From Streptomyces sp. NK15101 (GTDB lineage: Bacteria; Actinomycetota; Actinomycetes; Streptomycetales; Streptomycetaceae): a DNA stretch of 51,184 nucleotides. The position numbers and the translations under genes were made by a program. The stretch covers positions 1 to 51,184 of the forward strand of contig NZ_JAINVG010000054.1 of assembly GCF_020400725.1 (NCBI RefSeq). Reading direction: 5' to 3'. The notes beneath the pieces were generated by a model that saw nothing but the letters and a program-made list of their open reading frames with translations, made no database searches and had not been told where the DNA came from. Below, in pieces: positions 35,645-43,540 of this stretch. The first letter of the stretch is position 1. Each line of letters opens with the position of its first letter.

Positions 35645-36083
35645 GGGCCCGGTCCCTCGTCGACACGGCGACCCGATCCAGCCGGTCGAGCATCTTGCGG
35701 TGGCGCCAGCGCAAGAGCGCGTCGGCGCCCGAGTTGTGCCAGCGTGCCGCGGGCCCCTGCAGGGGATGCTCGTCGACGACGACGAGGGTGCCGTCGCCCC
35801 AGGGCTCGATGCGGAAGGCGATGCGCGCGCTGCCCAGATGGGTCCGCGCCTCCAGTTCGAGACGGTGGACCGGCTCGCAGACGCGGGAGACGGTCCGCCC
35901 TTGGTAGGACCAGGGGCCGAGCTTGAGGGTGTAGCCGAGCTCCGCGCCCGCGACGGGCCACTGCCCGTCCTGTTCCCAGGATTCGTGCGTGCCCACCACG
36001 AACCGCGCGTACGACCGGCCGTCGCTCAGGACCGCCCAGACGGCGTCGGGAGGGGCTTCGATGAGTCGGTTCCACTGAGCCAC
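35631..36083 (-). CDS. SRPBCC-family protein
   Basis: About 150 residues, starting VAQWNRLIEAPPDAVWAVLSDGRSYARFVVG. This is the usual opening strand and helix of the START/Bet v1-like hydrophobic-cavity fold (polyketide cyclase/dehydrase and lipid transport group). Strand patterns such as HRLELEARTHLGSARIAFRIEPWGDGTLVVVDE follow. The GTG at 36083 is supported by AAGGAG nine bases upstream on its strand. It sits between an SDR gene (13 bases upstream) and the CrtI-like oxidoreductase (14-base overlap), so all three are probably one operon acting on a common lipophilic substrate (inference). Confidence 0.82.
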   Translation of the reverse strand: MAQWNRLIEAPPDAVWAVLSDGRSYARFVVGTHESWEQDGQWPVAGAELGYTLKLGPWSYQGRTVSRVCEPVHRLELEARTHLGSARIAFRIEPWGDGTLVVVDEHPLQGPAARWHNSGADALLRWRHRKMLDRLDRVAVSTRDRAHGRA

Positions 36084-36096
36084 GATCGGAGTCTCC

Positions 36097-37101
36097 TTAC
36101 GGGAAGCGGGAACGGGCGCCGAGGACGCCGACGCCCACGGCTCCCGCGGCGGCCAGGGCCACCGCCCGCCGTGCCGCGGTGCGGGCCCGTGCGTGCCGGC
36201 CACCGGTCACCGCGGCCGTGTCCCCGGACGGGTCGTACAGGGCGGAGGTGGTGACCGGCGCGGTGCCCGGAGCACCCAGATAGCCGTGCTCGGTGCGGCG
36301 GCGGACCAGGCGCCGTACCAGGCGTGGTGCCAGGGCGTGGCTCCACGGCAGGAGCCGCGCGCCGGGCCCGACGACGACGCGCCTCCGGGGCCGGGCCGCC
36401 GTGCGCACCACGGCGCGCGCCACTCGTTCGGGAGTCGCGAGGGCGGGCAGGGACCGCACGCGGCGGCCTGTGTGGTTGGCCGCGTGCTTGAAGAACGGGG
36501 TGTCGACGCCGGCGGGCAGCACGGTGCAGACGGCGACGCCGTGGTCGCCGCTGAGGGCCAGCTCCTGGCGCACCACCTCGTCGAGCACGACCAGTGCGGC
36601 CTTGGTGACGGCGTACGCACCCATGTAGGGAGCCGTGACGGCGCCTCCGAGGACCGAGGACAGGTCGATGAGCACACCGTGGCCCTGGCGGCGCATCAAG
36701 GGGAGAGCGGCCTGGGCGCCCTGGAGGACGCCCAGCACATTGACCTCCCAGGAGCGACGGACGTCGGCCAGTGGCACGGCGTCGAGGCGGCCGAGGACCC
36801 CCACTCCGGCCGCGTTCACCCACACGTCGACACGGCCGTACAGGCCGACCGCCGTGTCCGCCACCCGGACCATCGCCTCCGCGTCGGTGACGTCGGCGGG
36901 CACGGCCACCGCCTCGGCCCGCGGGTGCGCGGCCGCACACTCCCGGGCGACGAGGCCCAGGGCCTCCGCGCTGCGGGCGGTGAGGACGAGCCGGGCGCCC
37001 CGTCGGGCGAAAGCAAGCCCGACGGCACGGCCGATTCCGCTCGACGCACCGGTGATCACGACCACGGTTCCTGGCGCGAGCGTGCGACGGGTCCTGTCCA
37101 T
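36097..37101 (-). CDS. SDR-family oxidoreductase with C-terminal extension
   Basis: About 334 residues. The classical SDR core has TGASSGIG (17-24), NAAG (96-99), S149, and Y163-xxx-K167 in GAYAVTKAAL. T41-A-R43 at the end of the second strand suggests NADP(H). The C-terminal 90 residues go beyond a normal SDR: a RRRVVVGPGARLLPWSHALAPRLVRRLVRR segment seen in the DltE/YqjQ-like branch, then a hydrophobic AVALAAAGAVGVGVLGA tail that may touch the membrane. An ATG at 37134 is an alternative start. It is the first gene of the minus-strand operon with the SRPBCC and CrtI-like genes. Confidence 0.85.
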   Translation of the reverse strand: MDRTRRTLAPGTVVVITGASSGIGRAVGLAFARRGARLVLTARSAEALGLVARECAAAHPRAEAVAVPADVTDAEAMVRVADTAVGLYGRVDVWVNAAGVGVLGRLDAVPLADVRRSWEVNVLGVLQGAQAALPLMRRQGHGVLIDLSSVLGGAVTAPYMGAYAVTKAALVVLDEVVRQELALSGDHGVAVCTVLPAGVDTPFFKHAANHTGRRVRSLPALATPERVARAVVRTAARPRRRVVVGPGARLLPWSHALAPRLVRRLVRRRTEHGYLGAPGTAPVTTSALYDPSGDTAAVTGGRHARARTAARRAVALAAAGAVGVGVLGARSRFP

Positions 37102-37328
37102 AGCCCTGCAAGTGACCGTTCTGGGCGGATTCATTCCTCTTTTCGCCCCGAACCCGCACGCCCGCCCCCGCTGCCGCGCATCCGCACCTCCTCACCGGCC
37201 CGGCCTGTGGGGCTCAGACCGCTGTGCGACGTCGGTGGCAGGCGCAGGCGAGGGCGAGGGCGAGCACGATCGGGCCCCACGGCATCACGCGACGCCGACC
37301 GGTCCTGGCGCCGGCATGTCTGCCCGGG

Positions 37329-38066
37329 TCATGCCCCCAGGTCCTCCGTCACGGGCAAGCACTCGGCGAGCAGGTCGACGACGTCACGCCAGGCGCGCTG
37401 CGCGTGCCGTGGGTGGTGGCCGACGCCGGGGACCGCGGGGTGGTCGACCGGCGGGTGGTGGAAGGCGTGCAAGGCGCCGCCGTAGACCGTGAGGCGCCAG
37501 TCGACGCCCGCGGCCTGCATCTCGGCGGTGAACGCGTTCCGTTGCGCGGACGGCATGATCGGGTCTTCCGACCCGACCCCGGCCCACACCGGGCAGCGGA
37601 TGCGCGCCGCCTCGCCCGGTCGGCCCGTGGTGGTCGCGTTGATTGTCCCGATCGCGCGCAGGTCGACGCCGCCTCGCCCGAGTTCCAGCGCGATGGCGCC
37701 CCCGGTGCCGTAGCCGATGGCGGCGATCCGGTCGGGGTCGGTACGGGGCTCGGTGCACAACTCGTCGAGTGCCGCATGGCCGATGCGCCGCATCCGGTCG
37801 GGATCGGCGAGCAGTGGCATGCAACGGGCCAGCATCTCCGCGGGATCACTCAAGTAGCGCCCGCCGTGAAGGTCGAAGGCCAGTGCTACGTATCCCAGCT
37901 CGGCGAGAGCATCGGCCCGGCGGCGCTCGACGTCGCTGAGCCCCATGCCCTCCGGCCCGAGCAGCACCGCGGGCCGGCGGTCGACACCGGCCGGGAGCGC
38001 GAGGTGCCCGATCATCGTCAAACCGTCGGCCGGGTACTCGACGGTACGCGTCGTAATCGTCGTCAT
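37329..38066 (-). CDS. Dienelactone-hydrolase-family protein lacking the nucleophile Cys
   Basis: A 245-residue alpha/beta-hydrolase fold protein. It has the family's N-terminal block PAVLLGPEGMGL (E39), GYVALAFDLHGG, GSEDPIMP (D168) and LHAFHHP (H200). The nucleophile elbow, normally GxCxGG, reads IGYGTGGAIALE, so the catalytic Cys is G120; the codon GGC is one base from TGC. The other two triad members are kept. Either the protein is catalytically dead or reprogrammed, or this is a point change. It is divergent from the Imm1-like gene, with a perfect palindrome between them. The upstream minus-strand operon is separated by about 230 bases. Confidence 0.83.
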   Translation of the reverse strand: MTTITTRTVEYPADGLTMIGHLALPAGVDRRPAVLLGPEGMGLSDVERRRADALAELGYVALAFDLHGGRYLSDPAEMLARCMPLLADPDRMRRIGHAALDELCTEPRTDPDRIAAIGYGTGGAIALELGRGGVDLRAIGTINATTTGRPGEAARIRCPVWAGVGSEDPIMPSAQRNAFTAEMQAAGVDWRLTVYGGALHAFHHPPVDHPAVPGVGHHPRHAQRAWRDVVDLLAECLPVTEDLGA

Positions 38067-38103
38067 GAGACCGGACTGTAGTGATCGTCGGGCCCGGTCC
38101 GGC

Positions 38104-38130
38104 CGCTGTTCTGCCGCCGGCAGAACAGCG
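38104..38130. promoter_or_regulatory. Perfect 12-bp inverted repeat in a divergent promoter region
   Basis: CGCTGTTCTGCC (38104-38115) pairs exactly with GGCAGAACAGCG (38119-38130) across 3 bases. It lies in the 120-base gap between the divergent dienelactone-hydrolase-like and Imm1-like genes, so an operator shared by both is plausible. It could also be a hairpin in the 5' leader. Confidence 0.55.
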
Positions 38131-38186
38131 TGGGTGTCCCTCAGGTGGGCCAGGGACTGTCTCTTGGATCCGGACGTGAGATCGTC

Positions 38187-38567
38187 GTGCTCGTGATCGA
38201 GTCCTGGGTGATCAACGACGACAGCCCTGTCCCTGTGTCGCCCGCGGTGGTGCCGGAGGTCCTTCGGTCGAGGGTCGGCAGCGGGCAGCTCGAGACGTGG
38301 TTGACCGGTTCGTCCGGACGGTCGCTGGCCTTCGTGACGAATACCGAGCGCGCGATGGTGATGCTGCTCGCGGAAGAGGGCGATCCCGGCGAGCATGCCG
38401 TGGACCCCGGAGCCGAAGGGTCGAGCGACGGGTTCGTCCTCTCCAACGGGCGGGACGACGAGTACCCGGATCAGGACACCGTCCCCATCCATGAGGCGTT
38501 CGAACTCGTGGAGCACATCGTGGGAACGGGCTCTTGGCCCGCGGACGCGTGTGTCCGACCCCTGTGA
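38187..38567 (+). CDS. Imm1-family immunity protein
   Basis: About 126 residues, acidic. The C-terminal two-thirds match the Imm1 pattern as I know it: SLAFVTNTERAMVMLLAEEGDPGEHAVD, then GFVLSNGRDDEYPDQDTVPIHEAFELVEHIVGTGSWP, with the SNGxxDEYP core and the closing TGxxP. Imm1 proteins neutralise polymorphic-toxin domains, often deaminases. No toxin gene is adjacent; the only RHS toxin in the window ends 23 kb away. Orphan Imm1 genes are common in Streptomyces and may protect against toxins of neighbours. The GTG at 38187 is a choice among close starts (38193 also possible); the ribosome site is weak. Confidence 0.72.
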   Translation: MLVIESWVINDDSPVPVSPAVVPEVLRSRVGSGQLETWLTGSSGRSLAFVTNTERAMVMLLAEEGDPGEHAVDPGAEGSSDGFVLSNGRDDEYPDQDTVPIHEAFELVEHIVGTGSWPADACVRPL

Positions 38568-38665
38568 CCGTCGCCCTCACCTCGGCGAGGTCCGTCTCCG
38601 CAGTGAGGAGGCGGTGTGCCACCCTCGCCGAATCCAGTGGGAGTGATGCGCGTCACACCCCGTCG

Positions 38666-38692
38666 TGTCACGTCTCGGCGGTCCGCGGTGTC
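38666..38692 (+). promoter_or_regulatory. Possible ECF41-type promoter
   Basis: TGTCACG (38666-38672), 16 bases, then TGTC (38689-38692), compared with the ECF41 consensus TGTCACA-N16-CGTC. Transcription would start near the ATG at 38701, giving a leaderless mRNA. Autoregulation by the ECF41 sigma factor encoded downstream would fit. Confidence 0.4.
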
Positions 38693-38700
38693 TTGAGGAC

Positions 38701-39891
38701 ATGACCGAACACAACACATTCCACAAGGTCGTGGTCATCGGCGGCGGTTACGCCGGAACGCTGGCCGCCAACCGTCTGCGGATGCGCGACGACGTCGACG
38801 TCACTCTGGTCAACCCGCGCGCGGAGTTCGTCGAACGCATCCGGCTGCACCAGTTCGCGGCCCGTACCGGTGACGCCACGATCGACTACGGCACACTGCT
38901 CGGCGAGGGCGTCGAGTTGCTCGTCGACAGCGCCACGCGCATCGACACCGCCACCCGCACCGTGCGGCTGGCGTCGGGACGGGACCTGCACTACGACTAC
39001 GTGATCTACGCGGTCGGCAGTACCGGAGCGACACCGGCATCGGTGCCCGGCGCGGCCGCGTTCGCCGTGTCCGTCGCTGAATTCGAGTCCGCGCGGCGGT
39101 TGCGCGCCAGGTTGGACGAGGTGCCCCTCGATGCTCCGGTCACCGTGGTCGGCGGCGGGTCGACCGGCGTCGAGACGGCCGCGGAACTGGTCGAGCAGGG
39201 ACGCGCGGTCACGCTGGTGTGCGGCCGGACCCTGGCGCCGACGTTCAGCGCGCCGGGTCGCCGGTACATCGCCAAGTGGCTGGCCCGGCACGGTGCCACC
39301 GTGATCGAGGGCGGCATGGTGACGGAGGTCCGGCAGGATGCGGTCGTCCTTGCCGACGGGTCGGTGCGTCCGAGCGCGCTGACCGTCTGGGCCACGGGTT
39401 TCGGCGTGCCGCAGCTGGCGGCGGCGAGCGGACTGCGCACCGACGCGCTCGGCCGTCTGCTCACCGACGAGACGCTGACCAGCGTCGACGACGACCGCAT
39501 CGTCGCCGCCGGCGACGCCGCCGCACCGTCGGGCCGGCCGCTGCGGATGAGCGGCTACGCCGCCGGGCCGCTCGGGGCGCAGGCTGCCGACACCGTGCTG
39601 AGCCGTATCGCGGAGACCGAACCGGCGGTGATCGACCTGGCCTTCACGGGAGCGTGCCTCAGCCTCGGCCGACGCGCCGGCGTACGGCAGCTCGCCCGCA
39701 AGGACGACACCGCGGTGAACGTGTACATCGGCGGCCGTGCGGGTGCGGTGATCAAGGAGGTGACGTGCAAGTTCGTGGTGGCGAAGAGGATCCGTCAGGA
39801 GGCCCGCCGGCCGGGCTCCATGGGCTGGCCCAAGGGTGGCCCGCGACCCGGGCGACGGCCTTCCCCCGCGGGAGAGGTCGCCTCCCCGTGA
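38701..39891 (+). CDS. NAD(P)/FAD-dependent oxidoreductase, NDH-2-like
   Basis: A 396-residue flavoprotein. It has two dinucleotide motifs: VVVIGGGYAGTLAANRL (residues 10-26) for FAD, and VTVVGGGSTGVETAAELVEQG in the middle for NAD(P)H. The AGDAAAP block near residue 270 closes the FAD site. This is the type II NADH dehydrogenase and disulfide-reductase fold, but without clear C-terminal membrane helices. The stop overlaps the start of the ECF41 sigma gene (GTGA), so they are coupled. ECF41 sigma factors usually sit beside a carboxymuconolactone decarboxylase, oxidoreductase or epimerase, and this gene fills that oxidoreductase partner role. Confidence 0.87.
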   Translation: MTEHNTFHKVVVIGGGYAGTLAANRLRMRDDVDVTLVNPRAEFVERIRLHQFAARTGDATIDYGTLLGEGVELLVDSATRIDTATRTVRLASGRDLHYDYVIYAVGSTGATPASVPGAAAFAVSVAEFESARRLRARLDEVPLDAPVTVVGGGSTGVETAAELVEQGRAVTLVCGRTLAPTFSAPGRRYIAKWLARHGATVIEGGMVTEVRQDAVVLADGSVRPSALTVWATGFGVPQLAAASGLRTDALGRLLTDETLTSVDDDRIVAAGDAAAPSGRPLRMSGYAAGPLGAQAADTVLSRIAETEPAVIDLAFTGACLSLGRRAGVRQLARKDDTAVNVYIGGRAGAVIKEVTCKFVVAKRIRQEARRPGSMGWPKGGPRPGRRPSPAGEVASP

Positions 39892-40793
39892 GCACCGACG
39901 AGCACGCCGACGAGCACGCCGAGCGGTTCACCCTGCTGCGGCCACTGCTGTTCACCATCGTCTACGAGATCCTCGGCTCGGCGACCGAGTCCGACGACGT
40001 GCTGCAGGACAGCTACCTGCGCTGGGCCGACGTGGACCTCGCGACAGTGCGGGACACGAAGTCGTACCTGGCGCAGCTGGTGACCCGTCAGGCGCTCAAC
40101 TCCTTGCGGACGAACGCGCGCCGCCGCGAGGACTACGTCGGCCCCTGGCTGCCCGAACCACTCCTGCTCGACGAGAACGACGCGTCGACCGATGCGGTGC
40201 TCGCCGAGTCGGTGTCGATGGCGATGCTCGTGCTGCTCGAAACGCTCACCCCCGACGAGCGCGCGGTGTTCGTGCTGCGCGAGGTGTTCGGCTTCGGTTA
40301 CGAGGCCATCGCCGTGGCGGTGGGCAAGTCGGTCGTCACGGTGCGCCAGGTGGCGCACCGCGCCCGTGAGCACGTCAGGGCCCGGCGCAAGCGCTTCGAG
40401 CCCGCCGACGAGGCGGAGAACGCACGGATCACCCGGCAGTTCATGACCGCCGCGGCCACCGGTGACCTGGAGGGACTGCTCTCGCTGCTCTCGCCGGACG
40501 TCACCTGGACCGCGGACAGCGGGGGCAGGGCGACTGCGGCGCGCCGGCCCGTGGTGGGAGCGGAGAAGGTGGCCGCGGTCCTCATGACCATCTTCCGCCG
40601 GGGACAGCTGACGGACCCGCGGATCGAGCTCGTCAACTGCAACAACGTACCCGCGATCGTGGTCCACGGCGGCGACCGCCCGGAAGGCGCTTTCCTGGTC
40701 GAGATCACCGAGGGAAAGGTCACCGGCGTCTATGCCGTCCGCAACCCGGACAAGCTCGTCGCGCTGACGGTCCCGCGCCGGATCAGCCGGTGA
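39888..40793 (+). CDS. ECF sigma factor, ECF41 (SigJ-like) family
   Basis: A 301-residue sigma factor. Region 2 is LLRPLLFTIVYEILGSATESDDVLQDSYLRW, and region 4 is LTPDERAVFVLREVFGFGYEAIAVAVGKSVVTVRQVAHRARE. A C-terminal SnoaL/NTF2-like domain of about 110 residues follows (RQFMTAAATGDLEGLLSLLSPDVTWTADSGG), the hallmark of ECF41. That domain replaces a separate anti-sigma factor and tunes activity. The GTG at 39888 overlaps the oxidoreductase stop and has GGGAGAGG upstream. The sigma factor likely controls its own operon through the site proposed at 38666-38692. The inducing signal is unknown. Confidence 0.9.
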   Translation: MSTDEHADEHAERFTLLRPLLFTIVYEILGSATESDDVLQDSYLRWADVDLATVRDTKSYLAQLVTRQALNSLRTNARRREDYVGPWLPEPLLLDENDASTDAVLAESVSMAMLVLLETLTPDERAVFVLREVFGFGYEAIAVAVGKSVVTVRQVAHRAREHVRARRKRFEPADEAENARITRQFMTAAATGDLEGLLSLLSPDVTWTADSGGRATAARRPVVGAEKVAAVLMTIFRRGQLTDPRIELVNCNNVPAIVVHGGDRPEGAFLVEITEGKVTGVYAVRNPDKLVALTVPRRISR

Positions 40794-40820
40794 GGCCGGC
40801 CAGGAGGGCAGGGGCTTGCA

Positions 40821-41399
40821 ATGCACCCGGTCACCGTTCAGTATGGTTACGTGAATCATGCATTTCCCTGCGGGACGCTCTGCCTGGACTTCGTCGGCAC
40901 CCTGCGGGCGCGTCGCAACGCCGCGCCCCTGGAGAAGCTGGCCACCCCCGGCCTCCTGGACGACTGGTTCGTGGAGTCGGGGATGGTGGATCTGGCGCCC
41001 GGTGCGAGTGGGGCGGACGTGGTGATCGCCGTGCAGCTGCGCGAGGCGATCTACGACCTGGTGGCCGCACGCCTCGATGAACGACCCCTGCCGACGGAGG
41101 CGGTCGCGGAGGTGAACCTGCACGCCTCCGGTCTGCCGGTGACCCTGCGGCTGGGGCCCGACGGGGTCATGCGGACGGGGTCGGTCGCGCAGGGGCTGGC
41201 GACGCTGGCCCGCGAGGCGGTCCGGCTCCTGGGCGGGGACGAGGCCGCCCTGCTGCGGGAGTGCGCCCGTCCGGAGTGCACGCAGGTCTACCTCGACCGC
41301 TCGCGTGGCCATCGCCGGGAATGGTGTGCGATGAAGACCTGTGGCAACCGGGTCAAGGCCGCCAACTACCGGGCGCGCCGGCAGGCCGCCCAGTCCTGA
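40821..41399 (+). CDS. ABATE/CGNR zinc-finger regulator
   Basis: A 192-residue putative DNA-binding protein. The N-terminal ABATE domain contains LCLDFVGTLRARRNAAPLEKL and QLREAIYDLVAARL. The C-terminal zinc ribbon is CARPECTQVYLDRSRGHRREWC followed by KTCGNRVKAANYRARR, giving the name CGNR and four Cys ligands. These proteins are thought to be stress-related transcription regulators. The ATG at 40821 has AGGAGGG upstream. It follows the ECF41 gene by 27 bases and may be in the same transcript, so the two regulators could act in one stress response (inference). Confidence 0.87.
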   Translation: MHPVTVQYGYVNHAFPCGTLCLDFVGTLRARRNAAPLEKLATPGLLDDWFVESGMVDLAPGASGADVVIAVQLREAIYDLVAARLDERPLPTEAVAEVNLHASGLPVTLRLGPDGVMRTGSVAQGLATLAREAVRLLGGDEAALLRECARPECTQVYLDRSRGHRREWCAMKTCGNRVKAANYRARRQAAQS

Positions 41400-41526
41400 C
41401 CGCGCGAGCCCGCCCCCGGGCCGTCCGGTCCCGTCCCGCTCGGGTGCGGCGACGCTCCCTACGGGCACGGGGGCGGCGCCCCTCGTAACGTCACCTGTTT
41501 GACCGGTGATGGTGTTCTGTGTCAGT

Positions 41527-41566
41527 CTGGGGTGTGTCCATCCTTCGGCGATACGACACACCCCAG
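41527..41566. repeat. 12-bp perfect inverted repeat upstream of msrA
   Basis: CTGGGGTGTGTC (41527-41538) pairs with GACACACCCCAG (41555-41566) across 16 bases. It sits between the CGNR gene and msrA, about 70 bases before the msrA start, so it could be a terminator of the CGNR transcript, a leader structure, or an operator. TTGACC at 41499-41504 could be a -35 but has no good -10. Confidence 0.55.
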
Positions 41567-41631
41567 GCCGACCGGCGGCCCGCGAGGCCGGCCGGAGGCG
41601 ACGTGACAAGCGAAGAGGACGGTGACGGACG

Positions 41632-42144
41632 ATGGCCGGCAGCGAGGAAAGGGCCGTACTGGCGGGCGGCTGCTTCTGGGGCGTGCAGGAACTCATCCGC
41701 GCGCAGCCGGGTGTGCTGGCCACGCGGGTGGGATACAGCGGCGGTGACCTGGCCAACCCGACGTACCGCCGCCACGACGGGCACGCGGAGGCCGTCGAGA
41801 TCGTCTTCGACAGGACGGTGACCGACTACCGGACCCTGCTGGAGTTCTTCTTCCAGATCCACGACCCGAGCACGAAGAACCGGCAGGGCAACGACATCGG
41901 GGACAGCTACCGTTCCGCCGTGTTCTACCTGGACGACGAGCAGCGGCGCGTGGCCGAGGACACCGTCGCCGACGTCGACGCCTCGGGACTGTGGCCGGGC
42001 CCCGTGGTCACCGAGATCACCCCGGCGGGCCCGTTCTGGGAGGCCGAGCCCGAGCACCAGGACTATCTGCAGCGCTACCCGGACGGGTACACCTGCCACT
42101 TCCCGCGCCCCGGCTGGCGGTTGCCCCGGCGAGAAGAGTCCTGA
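41632..42144 (+). CDS. msrA: Peptide-methionine (S)-S-oxide reductase MsrA
   Basis: A 170-residue repair enzyme that reduces the S epimer of methionine sulfoxide in proteins, using thioredoxin. The active site is AVLAGGCFWGVQELI with the nucleophile C14. The family blocks GVLATRVGYSGGDLANPTY, GHAEAVEIVFD, FFQIHDPSTKNRQGNDIGDSYRSAVFY, and EPEHQDYLQRYPDGYTCHF follow. A Cys in YTCHF is the only other Cys in the C-terminal part and may be the resolving residue. Length is normal for MsrA. The ATG at 41632 has GGACGG nearby. A strong terminator follows directly. An oxidative stress setting fits the ECF41 and CGNR neighbours. Confidence 0.93.
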   Translation: MAGSEERAVLAGGCFWGVQELIRAQPGVLATRVGYSGGDLANPTYRRHDGHAEAVEIVFDRTVTDYRTLLEFFFQIHDPSTKNRQGNDIGDSYRSAVFYLDDEQRRVAEDTVADVDASGLWPGPVVTEITPAGPFWEAEPEHQDYLQRYPDGYTCHFPRPGWRLPRREES

Positions 42145-42148
42145 CCCG

Positions 42149-42189
42149 GTCGGCACGGCCGGGAGGCGCCGCCTCCCGGCCGTGCCGAC
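42149..42189. terminator. Very strong hairpin between convergent msrA and pheA
   Basis: A perfect 19-bp stem, 42149-42167 with 42171-42189, closes on a 3-base loop. It begins 4 bases after the msrA stop and lies between convergent genes, so it can act in both directions. Confidence 0.85.
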
Positions 42190-42322
42190 GGAACCCTGCC
42201 GGGGGTGAGCGCGCGGAGCGGATCCCTCACGCGTTCCTTCGGTGTGCTTCCTCGCGATGCCCCCGCCCCGCCCCGCCCCTCTCGCTTTCCGGGTCGTCGA
42301 GCGGCACCCCCCGGCCCGACCG

Positions 42323-43168
42323 TCAGGCGGTCGTCACGCCGCTGCGGCGGTGCGGATGCGCCGGGTACACACCGAGAACGCGCACTTCGGTGGAGAAGAA
42401 ACGCAACTCGTGCAGGGCCAGCGCCACCTGCGGCTCGTCCGGATGCCCCTCGATCTCGACGTAGAACCGGCTCGGGCTGAGACCGGCGCCCATCTGGTAG
42501 CTCTCGATCTTGGTGAGGTTGACGGCGCTGCTGGCGAAGCCGCCCAGAGCCTTGTACAGGGCGCTCGGGATGTTCCGTACGGCGAAGAACAGGCTCGTCA
42601 TCGTCGGCCCCTCGCCGACGGGCGCGAACGCGGGCTCGCGGGAGAGCACGACGAACCGCGTCGTGTTGTCCGGATCGTCCTCGACCTCCGGACGAAGGAC
42701 CTCCAGGCCGTAGTGCCGGGCCGCGGCGGGCGGGGCCAGCGCCGCATGCCGTACGTCACCGAGCTCCGCCACCTCGCGGGCGGCCCCCGCCGTGTCGTCA
42801 CTGACGAGCGTGCGCCAGCCGCCCTCCCGCAGCACCTTCCGGCACTGCCCCAGCGCGTGCACGTGGCTGCGCACCCATTCGACGTCGTCCAGCGTCGCTC
42901 CGGGCACGCCCATCAGGTCGAAGCGGATGGCGAGGAAGTACTCGCCGGTCACGAAGAGCCCCGACTCCGGCAGCAGGTGGTGCACGTCCGCGACCCGGCC
43001 GGCGGCGGAGTTGTCCACCGGGATCACCGCCAGGTCCGCGGTGCCGAGCGTCACGGCGTCCAGGGCCTGCTCGAAGCCGGTGCAGGGCAGCTCCGTGATG
43101 CCGGGAAACAGGTGCTGCGTGGCTGCCGCCGAATTGGAGCCCGGTTCACCCTGATATGCGGCGATCAT
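42323..43168 (-). CDS. pheA: Prephenate dehydratase-like PheA with variant ACT domain
   Basis: About 281 residues. The dehydratase half has IAAYQGEPGSNSAAAT, VIPVDNSAAGRVADVHHLL and the catalytic NTTRFVVLSR (TRF motif). It converts prephenate to phenylpyruvate for phenylalanine synthesis. The ACT half is MTSLFFAVRNIPSALYKALGGFASSAVNLTKIESYQ. The usual Phe-binding motif is ESRP; here it is ESYQ, and the wording resembles proteobacterial enzymes. That suggests a second, perhaps transferred, copy with altered feedback inhibition (inference). It is divergent from the GNAT gene and convergent with msrA. The start at 43168 gives the standard family N-terminus. Confidence 0.85.
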   Translation of the reverse strand: MIAAYQGEPGSNSAAATQHLFPGITELPCTGFEQALDAVTLGTADLAVIPVDNSAAGRVADVHHLLPESGLFVTGEYFLAIRFDLMGVPGATLDDVEWVRSHVHALGQCRKVLREGGWRTLVSDDTAGAAREVAELGDVRHAALAPPAAARHYGLEVLRPEVEDDPDNTTRFVVLSREPAFAPVGEGPTMTSLFFAVRNIPSALYKALGGFASSAVNLTKIESYQMGAGLSPSRFYVEIEGHPDEPQVALALHELRFFSTEVRVLGVYPAHPHRRSGVTTA

Positions 43169-43540
43169 TGCCTTGTCACACCTTTCATCGCGCGGGGCAG
43201 TCGGACTCGGCGACCGACAGGAGAGCCACCGTAGACCCCAGGTGGTGGATGATCGTGCTGTTGTCCACCACCAGAGACGCCCGGGAGGCGCTGCCCGTCC
43301 CTCCTCGGGATGCCGGTGCGCGCCCTCGTACGCCGTGGCGGTCGCGTGCCGTCCAGGAGGCGGCGCGCTCGACGCGGGCCGTCGAGGACCGCCGCGCGGC
43401 GAGGGGGACGACGTGCTCCGGCCCCGCCCCGCCGAGTTCCCCACCACGCGCCTTGTGGTCGACTGATGAGCGCTTCACGAGGGAAGGGAACCCCGGAACC
43501 GTGCGATCTGCGCGGGCATCCCGACGAAGTGAGGATTTCA
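43169..43540. other. 370-bp divergent region between pheA and the GNAT gene
   Basis: No gene is supported. An ATG at 43466 is in frame with the GNAT gene and would add 25 residues. No clear leader peptide, attenuator or operator is visible upstream of pheA. Confidence 0.45.

Noticed and set aside
34064..37101. CrtI-like, SRPBCC and SDR genes considered as a carotenoid cluster
   Set aside because: No geranylgeranyl synthase, phytoene synthase or cyclase gene lies in the window.
41499..41509. TTGACCGGTGA at 41499 and again at 49091, considered as a shared regulator site
   Set aside because: Eleven bases recurring once in 51 kb of GC-rich DNA can be chance, and only the second has a usable -10.
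43169..43460. A WWW-containing frame upstream of pheA, considered as an attenuator leader
   Set aside because: The Trp run comes from a short TGG repeat and has no following antiterminator/terminator pair; a PheA leader would be expected to be Phe-rich.
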